In this document: piece after piece, positions 35,830 to 46,429 of the stretch
Position numbering within the stretch: position 1 is the stretch's first letter
How the letters are laid out: every line of letters starts with the position of its first letter
Source of the DNA: Ignelater luminosus
Taxonomy: Eukaryota; Arthropoda; Insecta; Coleoptera; Elateridae
Length of the DNA: 64,000 bases
NCBI GenBank assembly: GCA_011009095.1
Contig: VTPC01005952.1
Coordinates: 52,775 to 116,774 of the forward strand
Direction: 5' to 3'
Program-made: the position numbers and the translations under genes
Notes under the pieces: model-generated
What the model saw: the letters and a program-made list of their open reading frames with translations, nothing else
Database searches by the model: none
Told to the model about the DNA's origin: nothing

Positions 35830-37360
35830 CACAAATTTTCGACCAGAGGACACCTCGATCTGCTGGTCGTCCTACGAGCGAGTTTGGTAAAAGCTCATAT
35901 AGAACTTAAGAAAAACTAAAAATATTCGACACCAGTTTTCTTCTGAAGAATTAGCTTTTGCGACACATAGTAGCTTAGAAGCATGTGGTGCTACAGAGGC
36001 AGCAACGGCCTTGAAAAAAGCCGCTGCGACAATGTCAACAAAAGCCTCCAAAATACTGAAAGGTTTAAGTAATCAGTCTCACAGGATGCTTTCGGGAGAT
36101 GAAGCTTTACGCATATTCGTGGAAAACAAGTACACCAAACAGCAGATCTGCACTTATGTAGATAGGCTGCTGTTCATTGCCTTCTTATGGCAAGGTAGAG
36201 AAAGCAAAATCTCGATGTTATCCAAAAATAGACTCGATAACAGTTAGTGAAGTAAGTGCTGAAATAAAACTACAGTCTTTGTTAGATCATGCAATAGAAC
36301 GTTTAATTTCAGTCCAAATTTCAGTCTTAGAAGCTTTCAGTTTGGGTACAATTTCAGGTTTGACGTTAACTAGTAAATGGGGATATGATGGCAGCTCCGG
36401 CTAATCTTTTTACAAACAGAAGTTTTTGACCAAAGATTTATCAGACAGTGACAGTTTCTTCACATCTCTGGTACCTCTTCGTTTGATAAAAAACAGTGAT
36501 TTGGCAAAATCCTCGTCCATTGCCAACTCGGTTTTGCCGTCCTATACATTTTTATTTCAAAAAAAAGACAGCTGAGTTTGCAAAGAAAGAAGTCGATAAA
36601 GTAAAAAACAAATTGAAGAGCTTCAGCCTTCTACTCATAATAATAAACACATACTATGATGGATGCTAAATTAATTATTGCTGTAACTTCAACAATATCT
36701 TCTCAGTCATGCTATTATGTGAGGCGCGTCTCAAAGGAATGAATAAGATTGACCTAATAAGAAAAAAAAGTTAAATCCATGTAGCCTACAATACGGGTTT
36801 TTATCACTTCACGCCTGGATTGGATTCTTTAAATGTTTATTGCATGTGTCCTATCGCTTGGATTAAAAAAATTGGCAAGTTCGCAAAGAACTTGACAAAA
36901 ACATATTTACATCTAAAAAGGCAAAGGTTCAGGAAGACTTCAAAGAACAGGCCTACTTGTGGATGTCCCCAAAGCAGGTGGCTCTAGAGCAACGAATGAT
37001 AAAAACACCGCCCGACATTTTTTCAGAAACCCACTTGATCCCTGGTTTTACATGCCCGTTTCTGTTCATCTACGGCCACAATTCATAAAACAACTATTTT
37101 AGCTATTGGCCAATTGTCAGAAATAGCATCAGAAGAGCAAGATTCAAAGATTTGAAAAACTATTGCCTATTTCATTCAAGAAAATGTCGGGACAGAAAAC
37201 TAATAGGGATTTACTCAATAATTTATTGCTGTCATCTGATCCCGTCGTCACGTCCCTAAGAAAGTTACTCGCAAAACCAAAACAGCAACTATCATCTGAA
37301 TTATTGGCTCTACTTTCAGCGCCAAGAGAACGTGAAACCGAAACAGAAGTATTAGATTAG
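35830..37360 (+). pseudogene. RAG1/Transib-like transposase remnant
   Basis: Pieces in order: GRPTSEFGKSSYRT; SSEELAFATHSSLEACGATE; KASKILKGLS; MLSGDEALRIFVENKYTKQQ; LQSLLDHAIERL; SKWGYDGSSG (Asp 36387-36389), stop, SFYKQKF; FFTSLVPLRLI; MMDAKLI (Asp 36662-36664) followed by SQSCYYV; LHAWIGFFKCLLHVSYRLD; KNWQVR; TNDKNTARHFFRNP; PWFYMPVSVH; IGQLSEIASEEQ (Glu at about 37132); NLLLSSDPVVTSLRKL. I know this block order from a multi-copy arthropod/Hydra protein family. Its spacing fits the RAG1 core as I recall it: DG (D600), D about 17-19 residues before a CxxC (D708, C727/C730), GN-AR, H-x4-H (H937/H942), then E near the end (E962). All three acidic positions remain; one Cys and the second His look lost, and a large piece between NTARHFFRNP and PWFYMP is missing. 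Several frame changes; no inverted repeats found. The family match is more certain than the RAG1 link. Confidence 0.6.
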
Positions 37361-37465
37361 ACTCTCTGGATCTGGGTGCAAGTTCTTCAGGAACTACCAA
37401 ACATCTTTATAGCCGCTTTTACCAATTTTAATTTTAGTTGCCTCAAATACTATCTATCAAACAGT

Positions 37466-37678
37466 GCGTTCGGTGCCTTTGGTACACGGGCGCTTTTTTG
37501 TCAACTGATTTTTAAAAACGCGTCCGGGACCTTTGGCTCACGGACACATTTTTGTCAAAACATTTTCAATAGCGTCCGGTTCCTTTTTGGTTCTCGGGCG
37601 TTTTTCTGTCGCTGTATTTTTGGCAGCGTCCGGCTCCGTTTTGGATCGCGGGCGTTTTTTACCAGCCAATTTCGATAG
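37466..37678 (+). repeat. 54-bp minisatellite, four copies, open in one frame
   Basis: Units begin at 37466, 37520, 37574 and 37628, exactly 54 bp apart; the last is slightly short. Each reads as an 18-residue repeat of the form FGSRAFFCxxIFxS (AFGAFGTRALFCQLIFKN, then three variants) in one open frame to 37678. Because the period is a multiple of three, openness is not evidence of selection. It starts about 100 bp after the RAG1/Transib-like remnant ends. GC-richer than its flanks. Confidence 0.85.
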
Positions 37679-37684
37679 ATAGAG

Positions 37685-38080
37685 CACCTAAACCAAGTCG
37701 TCCCGGCGCCTCCCAGCGGCGAGAATCAGGCAACGTTCAACTGAACATCTATTGGACGGCTGAGACGGGCGGCGCTTGCCGTGTGCTTGCAAGCTCATTT
37801 GCCGAGGGGGACGGCCTCCATCTATCCGAATTTGAACACAGCACGGCAAGCTTCTTTAAGTGTGACCGGCCTTTGAATACGGTTTACGTACTTCGAAAGT
37901 AGAGTCGAGGTTTCATTATCGTATATAGAAATCACGCCGGCGGATAGCCAGCACCCTCTACTAGACCCTTCAAACATGGTTCATTGGATATGCGGCAAGC
38001 TTTTTGCTACAGAGCAGCGACAGCGACAGAAAGAAGATATTGTCACGGGGAAGACCCCCTTGTGCTATAAAAACTAATTT
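37685..38080. other. GC-richer stretch, no gene recognised
   Basis: Balanced composition (CCCGGCGCCTCCCAGCGGCG; GACGGGCGGCGCTTGCC) between the minisatellite and the mariner-like remnant. Not continuous with either in reading. A TATA-like CTATAAAAA lies at 38068. Origin unknown. Confidence 0.35.
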
Positions 38081-38916
38081 TGTCCCACTTTCATAGTCAT
38101 CTCGCCCACAGCGGTGGTCACGATATAGAGCGATCACGAACTATCCAATGCTGCGAAAAATCTTCGTTCAACCATTCCCTGCCGCTATAGGCATAATGAG
38201 CTGATGCGTCATCGTGCATCCAAATCAGTCTATTTCGCAGATTGAATGAAGAATTGTCTATCAGTTCATTAATGAATTTAATATTTTTCTCCATTAGAGC
38301 TTATAGCAAAAAGTGAGGTCCAACAATGCTGCCGTTTAGTGCACCCATCCAAACATTTAAAGAAAGTCTGATCTGGTTTCTAAACGGTCTCAGACAATGT
38401 GAATTTCGTGAGCCCACTGATGCACATTGTGACAATTAAAAATGCCGTCTCTCAAAGATATGACTTCATCAGTCTACAATATTTTCTTATGGAAATTTTG
38501 GTTCAGGTCGATCTGTCGCAGTAGTCAATATGACTTTGATAAACATTAAGTGTTTGACTGAACAGTACAAAAAAACTATAGATATAAAAAAATCTGCTTT
38601 TACAACATTACGCTCAGTGGAATTAAATCGACAAGCAACTCCTGTTGTACTACTTTCAGGTTCTTCAGAAACACTTTGTAAAGTTTGTTCTTCTTGTTCA
38701 GGGTTAAGACAAGTTCGCGAAACACCAGCATTAATTCGATTTGGTACGTTTTGATCTGTCTCTCTTTCAACCCGATTCAATCTTCTAAATACATTTATTG
38801 ACGGTTGACGATGATTTGGCAACCTTCTCAAGTATTCAGCTTTCGCGGTATCATCATTTCCTTCGCAAACCCCATAAACTCAGTGCATACCGGTATATTC
38901 GTAGAAATTAAACTCA
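38080..38916 (-). pseudogene. Tc1/mariner transposase remnant of the DUF4817 type
   Basis: Minus strand, from 38916: NEFNFYEYTGMH, stop in place of Trp, VYGVCEGNDDTAKAEYLRRL, PNHRQPSINVFRRLNRVERE (the N-terminal helix-turn-helix region called DUF4817), then the second helix-turn-helix stretch (EEQTLQSVSEEPESSTTGVA). After a frame change: ILWTDEVIS with LRDGIFNCHN (first catalytic Asp, as in VLFTDEANF.RDGIFNFHN), then RLIWMHDDASAHYA (second Asp, family HDGAPAHY) and WLNEDFSQHWIVRDRSI. The third catalytic block (SPDLNPLD) and the C-terminus are missing beyond about 38080. Several stops and frame changes; no inverted repeats recognised. Confidence 0.78.
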
Positions 38917-38924
38917 TTTGTTTA

Positions 38925-39370
38925 CTAAGAAATGATTTCGATGAAAAAGTGAAATTACGACAGATTTGGAATGACAACAGCGATTGACAGTGATAATTTA
39001 TACGAGTCCGCATTGCCAATAATACGATTTTTGCCAAAGGCATCACTTTTCAGTTCAATGAAATACATAATTTTAGAATTTGCTGTCATTTTGCAAAATT
39101 TGTTGATAATATCCTTTCATAATATTGCAAGTGCCAGTAACCAATACCGGTTTTTATTTTACAGAGTTTTTCTCGTTCAACATTTCCAACTTTGATTGAC
39201 TCGTGAGGAAAGATGAGACATCAACGAACATGTTCGTACAGGACTTTTCTTCTCAGTTTTGGTCGGAGAATCTTTCTACGTGAAGCTGTTTCGTCAATTG
39301 TCTAACACTCTGTATAGTAGTTCTGATAGATTGCCGAAAAGTGTCCAGCTATAATAGGGGCATATATTAA
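38925..39370. other. Spacer between two minus-strand remnants
   Basis: AT-rich; the frame at 38971-39195 (+) is unrecognised. May contain the upstream end of the mariner-like element, but no inverted repeat was seen. Confidence 0.4.
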
Positions 39371-39374
39371 GAAG

Positions 39375-40775
39375 TTCTTATCGAATAGTTACAGCCAATT
39401 TCTCAACCGCAGAAATAGCCAGTACACCTGCTATTCGTAATGCTTGCAGCATATCATTATTAAAGGCGACGTGTTGAAAGATCCTCCCCCTACTTAGTTT
39501 ACAGGCTAAATCATGCAAACTATTAGCTGAGACTGCTGCATCGCAGGGGCGTCGCGTCGGTGTGATTGACATACATCTGCTCCCAATCTAATAGCGACAG
39601 AGATTCCAAAGGTTTCGCCAGACATATGAGTCCCCAACTGTGAGACAGAAACCGGATGTCATGCATTGAGCCGCTAAAAGACGAGCTTTATCTTCTGCCG
39701 TATTGGTTGAAACTGTAAGGTTAAACAAAGTGCGCTGAATCACTGGAGCATCCCATACAGATTGGCAAACGAGACCTGGCCACGACTTCTTCAGCATGAC
39801 ACGAGAATTTTTGGGCTTCAGCAATAATTGTTGTTGCGTTAAAAAAGATGTCGGCTGGAAGGAGGAACTCAAGATAAGACAGAGAACTGTTTAACGAAGT
39901 CCGCCCATCTTTACCGATAAGGATGATTGCAACCAAGCGTCTTTTGAGAGGGAAATGTTTAGGATGGCTTCTAATGACGTCATATTTTTCCAAAAGAGAC
40001 ATTTTCCTCCAAGTCGGACTACATCTTAGAAAATAGACCAAGCGAGGGATGGATATTGATGCACGAAGGAGAAAAAAGGCAGAATGGCGACTGGGGAGTA
40101 GTAAGCGTTTTGTCAATATGTCTAGTGCTTCAGTTTTTTTTTTTTTTTTTTTTTTGAAGAATGGCGTTAGAGGGACTCCAAGTAGTTGTATGTTTTCCTC
40201 TTGCATTACTGTTATGCCTGGTGCCCGTTTCTTGAAGAGTTCTATCACAGATTGCTCCTGATCAACCGATCGAGCTCCTACTACCGCCATTTCGCACTTT
40301 GATGGGTTTAGGGTTAGTTCCACTTCAGCGGTCATTTTCTGCACGACATCTAAATTTGCCAGCACGATTTCTGGTCTGTCCCCTATAGTGGCATCATCCA
40401 AATACCATAGGTTTAGTTTCGCCAGTATGGCATGAACAATTGGCTGAATAACAAGAACAAAACTTGCAGGTCCCAACGGCTGGCATTCAAGTGCGGACGG
40501 AAAAGACGTCGAACCAAAGGAAAAGCTGCTGGGTTCACGGTAGCAGCTTTCGATTAGTGGGTATGCTAACAGCACTTAGCATTATATACCTCCTTACTCC
40601 ATTTAATGCATTTTAGAAGTCCAGCTTTAGAACAACCTTGGGAGATTTGTGTTTGGCATTAATATAAGTCCATGCTGCGTGAGCACCAATCTCGGCTCTT
40701 CTTGGAATTCCCACCCCTAGCTGATGAGGGGCAAGTTCATTAGTTACAGGTTTTTTGATTCTTTGATTGTTTATT
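39375..40775 (-). mobile_element. LINE reverse transcriptase with YLDD box, clade not assigned
   Basis: Minus strand: TNELAPHQLGVGIPRRAEIG and SPKVVLKLDF (motif A) near 40770-40620; AYPLIESCYREPSS; LECQPLGPASFVLVIQPIVH (motif B, GxQQGDPLGPA in relatives); LNLWYLDDATIGD (motif C, catalytic YLDD) at about 40400; LTLNPSKCEMAVVG (motif D). Then come RHSAFFLLRASISIPRLVYF and SPTWRKMSLLEKYD (thumb), and further down NSLHDLACKLSRGRIFQHVA (39.5 kb), where relatives have a Cys/His knuckle and a GR..RH..N segment that I associate with a restriction-like endonuclease. This suggests an R2-like, REL-endonuclease group rather than RTE or jockey. 5'-truncated, with few frame changes, so one of the better preserved LINEs here. 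Confidence 0.7.
40134..40155. repeat. 22-bp T run inside the RT frame
   Basis: Twenty-two consecutive T (A on the coding minus strand) that keep the RT frame open as a Phe-Phe-Lys run. Relatives of this RT do not, as far as I recall, have such a run, so it is a local expansion or an insertion of a short poly-A. Homopolymer length is also prone to sequencing error. Confidence 0.9.
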
Positions 40776-40779
40776 ATTA

Positions 40780-43700
40780 TTATCGTAAGATGTTGGAAGA
40801 GTAAATTAAATGCACCTTTAGTTGGCCGAACGCCTAAAAGAGTAATCAGCATGCATAATGCACATACTATGTCACGTCTTTTGGCAATATGATCGCGTTC
40901 TGTATGACAGTTACGCAACTAGCGCCATACGACGCAAAAAGTTCTGCCCGTGATACAATCATTTCAACATTTTCCGCGCGGCCAAGGCCAGATTAATCAG
41001 TGAAAACGAAATTTGGCAATCTTGTTTAATTTTTACCTGTTATGTATAAAGCAAACTCCAGAATTTCTCATTTTTTTCTAAATTACCACCTTTTCTATTA
41101 TTTTCCTTTCGAAATAATGTGAACGATCGTAATGGATTAATGTAGAATACAATGACGTCTTTACCTATGATTTTTGAGTTAGAGCAGTTTCCTAAAGGGG
41201 GCGATACAGCCTGCCGCGAGGCGCTGAAACGATACACTTAAGAGGCGTTGAATAAAAATAAAGAGACGATTAAAGCCTAAAGAAGGAAGCAAAAGAAAAC
41301 TTTGAAAAACAGTTGGTACACATTTCATGTCCTGGCAAGAAGGAATAAGGCATAATCGGTTGGCATGGTAATTAGAGAATGTTTAAGTTGTGATTACTTT
41401 ATTTTCCAAATAAACACACAAAACGCAAACCAAACATTAACAAATAGATAGCAGCGTACCAAGATTATTTTTAACCTTATTTGTAATTTTTATATTAGTA
41501 TCATTCGTTATTTTAATTTCCTGTGTGTAATAGGAATAAATAATTTTATAATTTTAAGCTTGAACGTATCTTATTTCCAAGTAGTACACAAATGTCCAAT
41601 GAACGTTTATGATAAGTCCGAATCTTGGCTGTCGGATTTTCACTAGATGTCAACGGATAGTTCCTTTCAATTCGTCTAATGCCATTTAATCTAATTTTAT
41701 TTTGTCTAATACTATGTAACGTTCCCTTTTTGTTTCCGTTACATGTTTGGTATTTAATCTGTGCTCTCGGTGGGTTCTTGTATTTTCTTCTAGTAGTTTT
41801 CTCTTGTTGGAGAGATTTTGTGTTATTTGTTATGAGTTCATTACCTCTTTAATAGCTTTTTGATGATTGAAAACAATTAGGGTTAACGAACTTTTAATTC
41901 TATTTAAGCAAGCGGGATTGCAGAATTTTTGAACTCGTACAGCTGTTCGCTGGCATTCCGTTCGATTTGGGTTTAATCTTAAGATCTGGTTAGCAATTTT
42001 TAAAGGGCTGTGTCATCTTAGTAGGATTTATAAATTGCAATTAAGATTTCTTAGTGACTTTGATTAATAAAATTCTCTTCCACCGTTGCGTGTGAAATTA
42101 ATAGGTTGATGCTAGTTATCATTTCCGTTCTAATTTTTCTGATTTAAGTTACGTCTTGTATAGGTAAATACTCAGTATAAATTTCAATACGTTTATCATA
42201 TCACCAACGCAGTCTTTGCGAAATTGATAATTTATAGGAGAGAAACTTACGCTTTTTCATTAACGTAACGGGATCTTTCATTAAATTTGTTTTTTGATTT
42301 AGTGAAGGAATCACATTCCTTCAAATTATCATACAGCCTTTGAAATGTAGATAAAGAAGGCTGACGTCGATCAAAATGTCGTTGAAAATATTCTTCTACG
42401 GCTCACACAGCATTTCTATCACGTCAAATATTACATTCAATCATATTACGTTCTTCTTGATTTGGAAAATCAATACTTAATAGTAAGCTATAAAATCTTT
42501 ACAGAAATAAAACTACTTGCAAGGAAAACGTCAGGATAATAACATTGCTGACTGTCAATAATAATTATTTCTATGGCTAGATATATTAAAAGAGAAAAAA
42601 GAGTTATAACTTCTCTGTTTTTTAAAATAAACGTTTACATTATTACCTATCGGGTCCTAATCACAGTCGGTTAGTTAAAAAATGTCCGAAAATTTATTTA
42701 CCGCCTCCCTGCAGAAAATTTCTATTTATTTTCGGTGTATTCGTTGGGTAGCTATTTCGATTGCTATTAGAAATAAAGCTATGGAGTTTGCATTGTACTT
42801 GTACATAATTTTTTAGGCCAAGTACACTACAGCACCTGTAAATAATCAATCCTAAGTTTTACATTGAGACATGTTTCTGCGAGCGAGTAGAAACAGTTTT
42901 GCGTGCTACATTGTTTGAAGGCGCACGGGTCAATGAACATCTCGATCGCAGTCTGCATTAAACAAACCTACGAGAAAATTCTTCTTTCAAGGAGGTTCTA
43001 TGACAGCTGCATATTACTATAATAACCAGACCCTTGAACTGCTTCATTAGAGAACTTTAAATTCTATACTGCAGTCGAATGTGATGACCTTGATTTGATT
43101 CCTGGCGCCCATACCGATTGTGACATTTACGAGTATAAGAAACAACTAAGGTCTTTTGTTAAGTTTTTATTGCAATTTAGGATAAATTATCCGTGAACTC
43201 ATCCCATCTTCGGGGTACAAGCTGCTGCGAAGGCAACATTTAAATCTTCACGGGCACATGGCCACTTTTCCGGGTTTTGTCCGTCACAATTTTAGAATTT
43301 CCTTCTTTGCGCATATTGTCTTTTGTAAGTAATTTTGGTATCTTTCAAGTGTTATCGCTAAAACGTTTGCACAAAATGAGAAAAAAATTTATTTTTGATT
43401 TTTTCGAAACTCTTTGTTCCTATAATAATCTGTGCCTGTCCGAAAACCAAGCACACTTGCATTTACACCGATGAAAATAAGTTTTCAGATTTAAGATTAA
43501 CAAATAAAGAGAAATATTTTTCGAATCTAGTCCGGCCCTGTAAATGAAACTTCCTAACTAGCGAATAGAAAAAATGCATCAGCTTCATGTCCAGCTCAAT
43601 CCCCGAATCTATCTGTTTGAAACTTTTCGTCATGAAGAACGATAAACGACAAGGTGTAAGACAAATATTAAATTAGTCGGTGCTTTCACAATGGGAAAGA

Positions 43701-43790
43701 CAAGATTTTGTCTTTATATTCATAGCATTCATTCATCAACAAGTGCAGAGAAAAAATAGAATTATTTTATGAAATGCTCGAGACAGAAGC
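40780..43790. other. AT-rich stretch without a recognisable gene
   Basis: 3 kb with only short unrecognised frames (40613-40918 overlaps the LINE edge; 41040-41237 -; 43277-43474 +). No tandem array and no transposon motif seen. Confidence 0.5.
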
Positions 43791-43794
43791 GGAA

Positions 43795-46410
43795 ACGTAC
43801 CAACCAACGAAAAATTGATTTCAATGAAGACAACATCAACGAAAACGGAAAAACTCTGATAGATTTCTGTACACGCTATAACATGAGAATAAACATTTTT
43901 AGACATCAAGCCCAACATAAAATCACTTTAAAAAAACTTCCATGGGCAAGAATCAATAATTGACTACATCGTATCAAATAGAGCGGTACACCCAACCCAA
44001 GTTTAAGACATACGAAGCTTAACCGCGGTCAATATAGACTCTGATCACCTTCTGGTACTCTGCAAACTCCGCATGAACATACAAAAGAAAAAGACCCCTC
44101 AAGATATCCACGAAGAAAATACAACATAGAATTTATTAGAGACCCAACAACTAGAAACCTATATCAAACACGACTATCTCAAAAAATTGATGAAATCAAC
44201 CTCATTGCGGAGGAAGACGACGTAGAATTATGCTGGAGCAAAGTACGAACTAATATCATAGCTGCGGTTACCGCAGCCCTGTGAAGACGAAAAGCTGTAA
44301 CAAACAAGAATATAACAGGAGGAAACAATGGTACGCACCAGAAGTAAAAATCCTAACAAAAAAAAAAAAGCTCAAGAAAGAATAGTAGAAGAGGTTTTCT
44401 TCTGAACTGGAACACAACCTATACGGCATGCAGAGAAAAGTGTGGGGGATGCTAAGAAGAAGGAAATCAGCCGTAACAGAATACACACAAACGCAACAAG
44501 TCGACAAGGTAAAGTGGACAAACTATTTTAAGGGGCTATATGATAATAAAGACGCCACGCCCGAAGAAGAAGACCTTCCAGACACACTAAAAATATCAAC
44601 CCAAACAATGATGAAAGCTGTGCGAAAAATAGAAAATAGGAAAGCACCTAGTCTAGATGAAATACCAAATGAGTTTATAAAATATAGCAGAGTAAGTCTC
44701 ATAGAAGAACTTACAGAAATGTAAAACAGAATACTGATAACAGAAAATGTGTCAAATAAGTGGAAGAAGAGTGTCACCATTTCAATTTTCAAGAAAGAGA
44801 ACAAAAAGGCACCCGAAGATTATAGAGGCATAATCCTGCTAAGCTCAGCCATGAAACTGTTCACAAAAATATTAGAACCAATAGTAAATGAAGGCATAAG
44901 AATATCAGAGGAACAACGGGTATTACCAAGGTCAAATAAGCGCGCAACGCTTTTTCAAAAATCAAGTGACCCAGCTGACTTCTCATTGATACACTAATGC
45001 GCCAATGATATTAAGTCACTCCTCTCCCCACTCCAAGGGAAGGGGACGCCAACTGCAATTCCGTATAAATATCGGACCGAAAAACGCAAAAAAAAAGTTC
45101 GTGCCAGCCCTTGACTTGAAGAAGAAGCAGCAAGAAGGAAAACCTGAAAAGGTTTCAACGATCAACGGTCAATAGGTCGACGGGTCGACGAGCTCACGCT
45201 CAACCTAGCCAACGCCGTTTGGATTGATTTAAAATGCGCCTATTGTTTTATTTAATTTAAAAACCTCGAATTCTTCGCTACAAAATCCTGTACTTTGAAT
45301 TCGACCATGCTCTTATCAGAGCGGAACGACGCATTCACCGACGCAGCAACGCCAAGGCTTCCACGTACCCGCACCCCTGAGCTAGTACGGGGTTACCATT
45401 GTAGATCGCAACCATCCCCGAAGAGGTTGCCCTCGAACCCGTTGGTGACACGGCAAAAAAATCGATCTACGCCATATTTATAGTTACACAAGCGGCAGAA
45501 AAATCAATAGAATAGACTAAATGGCGTCATTAACATCTTAATCTCAAAACAATCACCCAAATCCTAGTTAATGGACAACTAACCGAGGAGATTCCAACAC
45601 CAACGGGAATCAGACGGGAAAACTCGTTAAGCCTGATCCTATCCAACACCATCATGAATCAAATAATAAACTATGTGAAAATCTCTGGAAGAGGTTATAA
45701 ACTAGCAATGGGAGGAATCAAGATTGTATGCTAAGCTGACGATGCTGCGCTCATGGCAGAAAACGAAAGCGATCTACAACGTCTTCTATACCCACTTTTA
45801 CAATAAGTTGACAATAAAATCACTTGTCATTGCTAAAGAACCAATAACGTGCAACAACCCAATAGAACAGGTCATTGCATTTAGATATCAATAGTTCAAA
45901 TTTCATCTAATCAAAACAGAATACAGGAAGTCAGCAACCAAGCAAAGAATGGAGGAAGAATAGCTGATGTACTATCAGATGTCGTATAGAGCAACAATTT
46001 CATGAGCGAGCAAGCCAAAACTAGAATCTGCAAATCATGCATCAGACCAATCATGGCATATGCCATAGAAACAAGAGCAGATAATAAACAAACAAAATTC
46101 ATTCTACAAACAACCACAATGAAAATTCTTAGGGACATATGTATCTGAGTACACACTAATGAACAGTAGAAGATATACGGACATAAGAAACAAATGCCAG
46201 ATACAAGACAGTTAGATGGGAACGACAACGAAAAAGAGCTTGGACTGACCACATCAATAAAATCGAGACAAAAATAGGACGCAAACACGCCGGCCACTAG
46301 GCAGAGTACTCAAACGCTGGAAAGATTCATGGACATTAATATCACAAAAACAATGAGCGGAAGAAGAAAAAGACAAAAAGGAAGTACGATGCTAGTGACC
46401 CAAAGAATGC
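43795..46410 (+). mobile_element. RTE-like LINE, 5'-truncated, with internal insertion
   Basis: In order: end of the APE endonuclease (NINENGKTLIDFCTRYNMRI; VSNRAVHPTQ; NIDSDHLLVLCKLRMNI, where SDH is the catalytic motif), linker (NIEFIRDPTTRNLYQTRL, AEEDDVELCWSKVRTNI), RT motifs (RKIENRKAPSLDEIPNEFIK; KKSVTISIFKKENKKAPEDY; RGIILLSSAMKLFTKILEPI). After an insertion come NRST and AIFIVTQAAEKSIE, then VNGQLTEEIPTPTGIR, DADD-type motif C at about 45733 (IKIVC, stop, ADDAAL, where Tyr is expected), and the 3' part (TTMKILR; ARHWAEYS-like text near 46290). The 3' end lies against a piggyBac remnant at about 46420. Frame changes and stops are many. Confidence 0.85.
44920..45453. other. Unclassified 534-bp insertion in the RTE-like LINE
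   Basis: The RT text breaks after EEQR and resumes with QKNRST; removing this stretch brings the two halves together with about two residues missing. The bases ACGG at 44916-44919 and 45450-45453 flank it and may be a 4-bp target duplication. Inside are a TATA-like TATAAATA (45064) and more balanced base composition. It could be an LTR or a non-autonomous element; the ends do not show clear TG...CA, so no family is assigned. Confidence 0.4.
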
Positions 46411-46429
46411 CAAAAAGTGAATGCGTTTA

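Noticed and set aside
45295-45483. 62-codon frame in the insertion within the RTE-like LINE
   Set aside because: It crosses from the insertion into LINE RT text (QKNRST), so it is a chance junction frame.
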